DNA of 24,599 nt, taken from NCBI GenBank assembly GCA_965602045.1, contig CBFCXR010000019.1, positions 1 through 24,599 of the forward strand, read 5' to 3'. Both the position numbers and the translations under genes were made by a program. Below are positions 23,227 to 24,599 of this stretch, one piece after another. Origin of the DNA: G020354785 sp965602045 (GTDB lineage Bacteria > Bacteroidota > Bacteroidia > Bacteroidales > UBA10428). Numbering within the stretch: the first letter of the stretch is position 1; each line of letters begins with the position of its first letter. The notes below the pieces were generated by a model. The model had not been told where the DNA came from, searched no databases, and worked only from the letters and a program-made list of their open reading frames with translations.

Positions 23227-24599
23227 ATGACAAACAAAAATCTCCCGACACTTTTTCAGGCAATAATCCCAATTTTATTCTTAGCTTTCTTCCTCACTAT
23301 TAATGTATTAGTATTTAAAGAGAATACTCTTTCAGGTGCAAATCAGATAATTTTGCTCTTGTCAGCCGCAATTGCAGGATTAATTTCAGTACGGTTAAAA
23401 CTTAGCTGGACCGGTCTGCTAAATGCAATAAAAAAGAATATTAGTGTGGCAATACCCTCCATTCTAATATTATTAATTATCGGATCCCTTGCAGGAACAT
23501 GGTTAATCAGTGGTATTGTACCAGTAATGATCTACTACGGAATTAAAATTATTCATCCCAGTATATTTTTATTTGCAGCAGTAATAGTATGTTCCATAGT
23601 CTCTTTAGTAACGGGGAGTTCCTGGTCAACTATTGCAACTATTGGTATTGCGCTCCTTGGTATAGGACAAACTTTAGGCATTAATGAAGGATTAGTTGCC
23701 GGGGCAATTATTTCGGGTGCTTATTTTGGTGACAAAATGTCTCCTCTTTCCGACACAACAAATCTTGCTCCTGCGGTAGCGGGTGCCGACTTATTTACTC
23801 ATATCCGTTATATGATATTCACCACAGGACCCTCAATGATATTGACATTAATAATTTTTTTTGTTATAGGATTCACAAATAATAATAGTCCGGTTGAAAC
23901 AAATGTTGAAGGGGTTATTGCTGCAATTGAAAAGTCATTTAACTTAAATCCATTACTATTACTGGTACCCGTAATATTGCTAATTGTTATCATCAAAAAA
24001 GTACCTGCTTTACCTTCTCTTTTAATCGGGACACTTTTAGGAGCTATTGCTGCTTTGGTTTTTCAGCCACAAATAATTAAAGAACTTGCAGGTGAAGGGA
24101 TTAGCCGTTTAAGTGCTTCTTATATTGTTATTATGAGGGCCATGTTTGGAGATATTCATATCGAAACTGCAAATAGCATGATTAATGAGTTGTTTTCAAC
24201 AGGGGGGATGGCAGGTATGCTTAATACAGTCTGGTTAATTTTGTCGGCCATGGTCTTTGGTGGAGCAATGGAAGCCGGCGGATTACTTGCAAGAATCACA
24301 AAGGCGTTGATATCTTTAGTAAATTCAACAGGTTCACTTATTGCATCAACAATAGCAACATGTATATTTTTTAATGTCACGGCATCTGATCAGTATATTT
24401 CAATAGTTGTACCCGGAAGAATGTTTTCACAGACCTATAAAGATAAAGGACTTAAGCCTGAAGTATTAAGCAGAACTTTAGAGGATGCCGGAACTTTAAC
24501 TTCAGTGCTTGTTCCATGGAATACATGCGGGGCAACACAAGCCAGAATCCTCGGTGTTCCTACATTAACTTATCTGCCATATTGTTTCTTAAATTTAAT
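23227..24599 (+). CDS. nhaC: NhaC-family Na+/H+ antiporter, 3' end outside window
   Basis: The frame opens with ATG 23227 and stays open to the end of the window (457 full codons), so the C-terminus is missing. About eleven hydrophobic segments alternate with short loops. NhaC-family motifs are plain: VTGSSWSTIATIGIALLGIG, SGAYFGDKMSPLSDTTNLAP, ATCIFFNVTASDQYISIVVP, and LVPWNTCGATQARILGVPTL leading into YLPYCFLN. It exchanges sodium for protons across the inner membrane, serving sodium and pH homeostasis. It is divergent from the YqgE gene over 153 bases. Only a few residues of the family's usual length appear to be missing. Confidence 0.92.
   Translation, partial: MTNKNLPTLFQAIIPILFLAFFLTINVLVFKENTLSGANQIILLLSAAIAGLISVRLKLSWTGLLNAIKKNISVAIPSILILLIIGSLAGTWLISGIVPVMIYYGIKIIHPSIFLFAAVIVCSIVSLVTGSSWSTIATIGIALLGIGQTLGINEGLVAGAIISGAYFGDKMSPLSDTTNLAPAVAGADLFTHIRYMIFTTGPSMILTLIIFFVIGFTNNNSPVETNVEGVIAAIEKSFNLNPLLLLVPVILLIVIIKKVPALPSLLIGTLLGAIAALVFQPQIIKELAGEGISRLSASYIVIMRAMFGDIHIETANSMINELFSTGGMAGMLNTVWLILSAMVFGGAMEAGGLLARITKALISLVNSTGSLIASTIATCIFFNVTASDQYISIVVPGRMFSQTYKDKGLKPEVLSRTLEDAGTLTSVLVPWNTCGATQARILGVPTLTYLPYCFLNL

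Overview
The window looks like a chromosomal segment of an AT-rich member of the Bacteroidota. Several independent signs agree. Many leaders carry the TAnnTTTG -7 element typical of this phylum, exported proteins repeatedly begin with Gln after the signal peptide, and TPR/PD40/OmpA proteins of the PorE type are present. A lone HsdR_N-type gene is divergent from holA, an arrangement I recall from other Bacteroidota. No genus can be named from this sequence alone. I saw no tRNA, rRNA, CRISPR array, transposase or integrase.

Bases 1-19198 are entirely plus-strand and form a cell-envelope region. It starts with the 3' end of a TPR gene (1-438). Next comes a fusion of a family-2 glycosyltransferase with a WbaP-like membrane half whose catalytic core appears deleted (522-2480). 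The centrepiece is about 10.4 kb of five consecutive paralogues (2744-5620, 5643-7661, 7910-9808, 9824-11119, 11357-13126). All five share a signal peptide, TPR helices and a PD40 beta-propeller, but each ends differently: (1) carboxypeptidase-regulatory-like and Ig-like domains, four ~67-residue helical repeats and a C-terminal transmembrane anchor; (2) a regulatory-like domain plus OmpA; (3) a charged Glu/Lys linker plus OmpA; (4) nothing; (5) a SPOR-like domain. A GNAT acetyltransferase overlaps the end of paralogue 5. An apparent operon follows: a protein with three SPOR-like domains (13883), a Wza-like export lipoprotein (15911), and a Wzc-like co-polymerase/tyrosine kinase with a (GY)9 tail (16772).

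Spacing suggests four transcription units in this region: 2744-7661, 7910-11119, 11357-13670 and 13883-19198. Inverted repeats lie in two of the gaps (7701-7773 and 13781-13813), the second overlapping a -7 element. The working hypothesis is a multi-protein periplasmic/outer-membrane assembly. In it, a common TPR-propeller module is tethered to peptidoglycan or membrane by different anchors and works with the Wza/Wzc polysaccharide exporter. Paralogue 2 has the full domain order of PorE of the type IX secretion system, but no other T9SS gene is present here.

Bases 19211-24599 are ordinary housekeeping genes: a lone HsdR_N-like nuclease-fold protein (minus strand), holA, a rhomboid protease, a class-IV aminotransferase, a YqgE/AlgH protein (minus strand) and the 5' part of an NhaC-type Na+/H+ antiporter cut by the window end. 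No gene-free stretch exceeds 300 bases. The longest (2481-2743, 7662-7909, 11120-11356, 13671-13882) are described as promoter or repeat entries.
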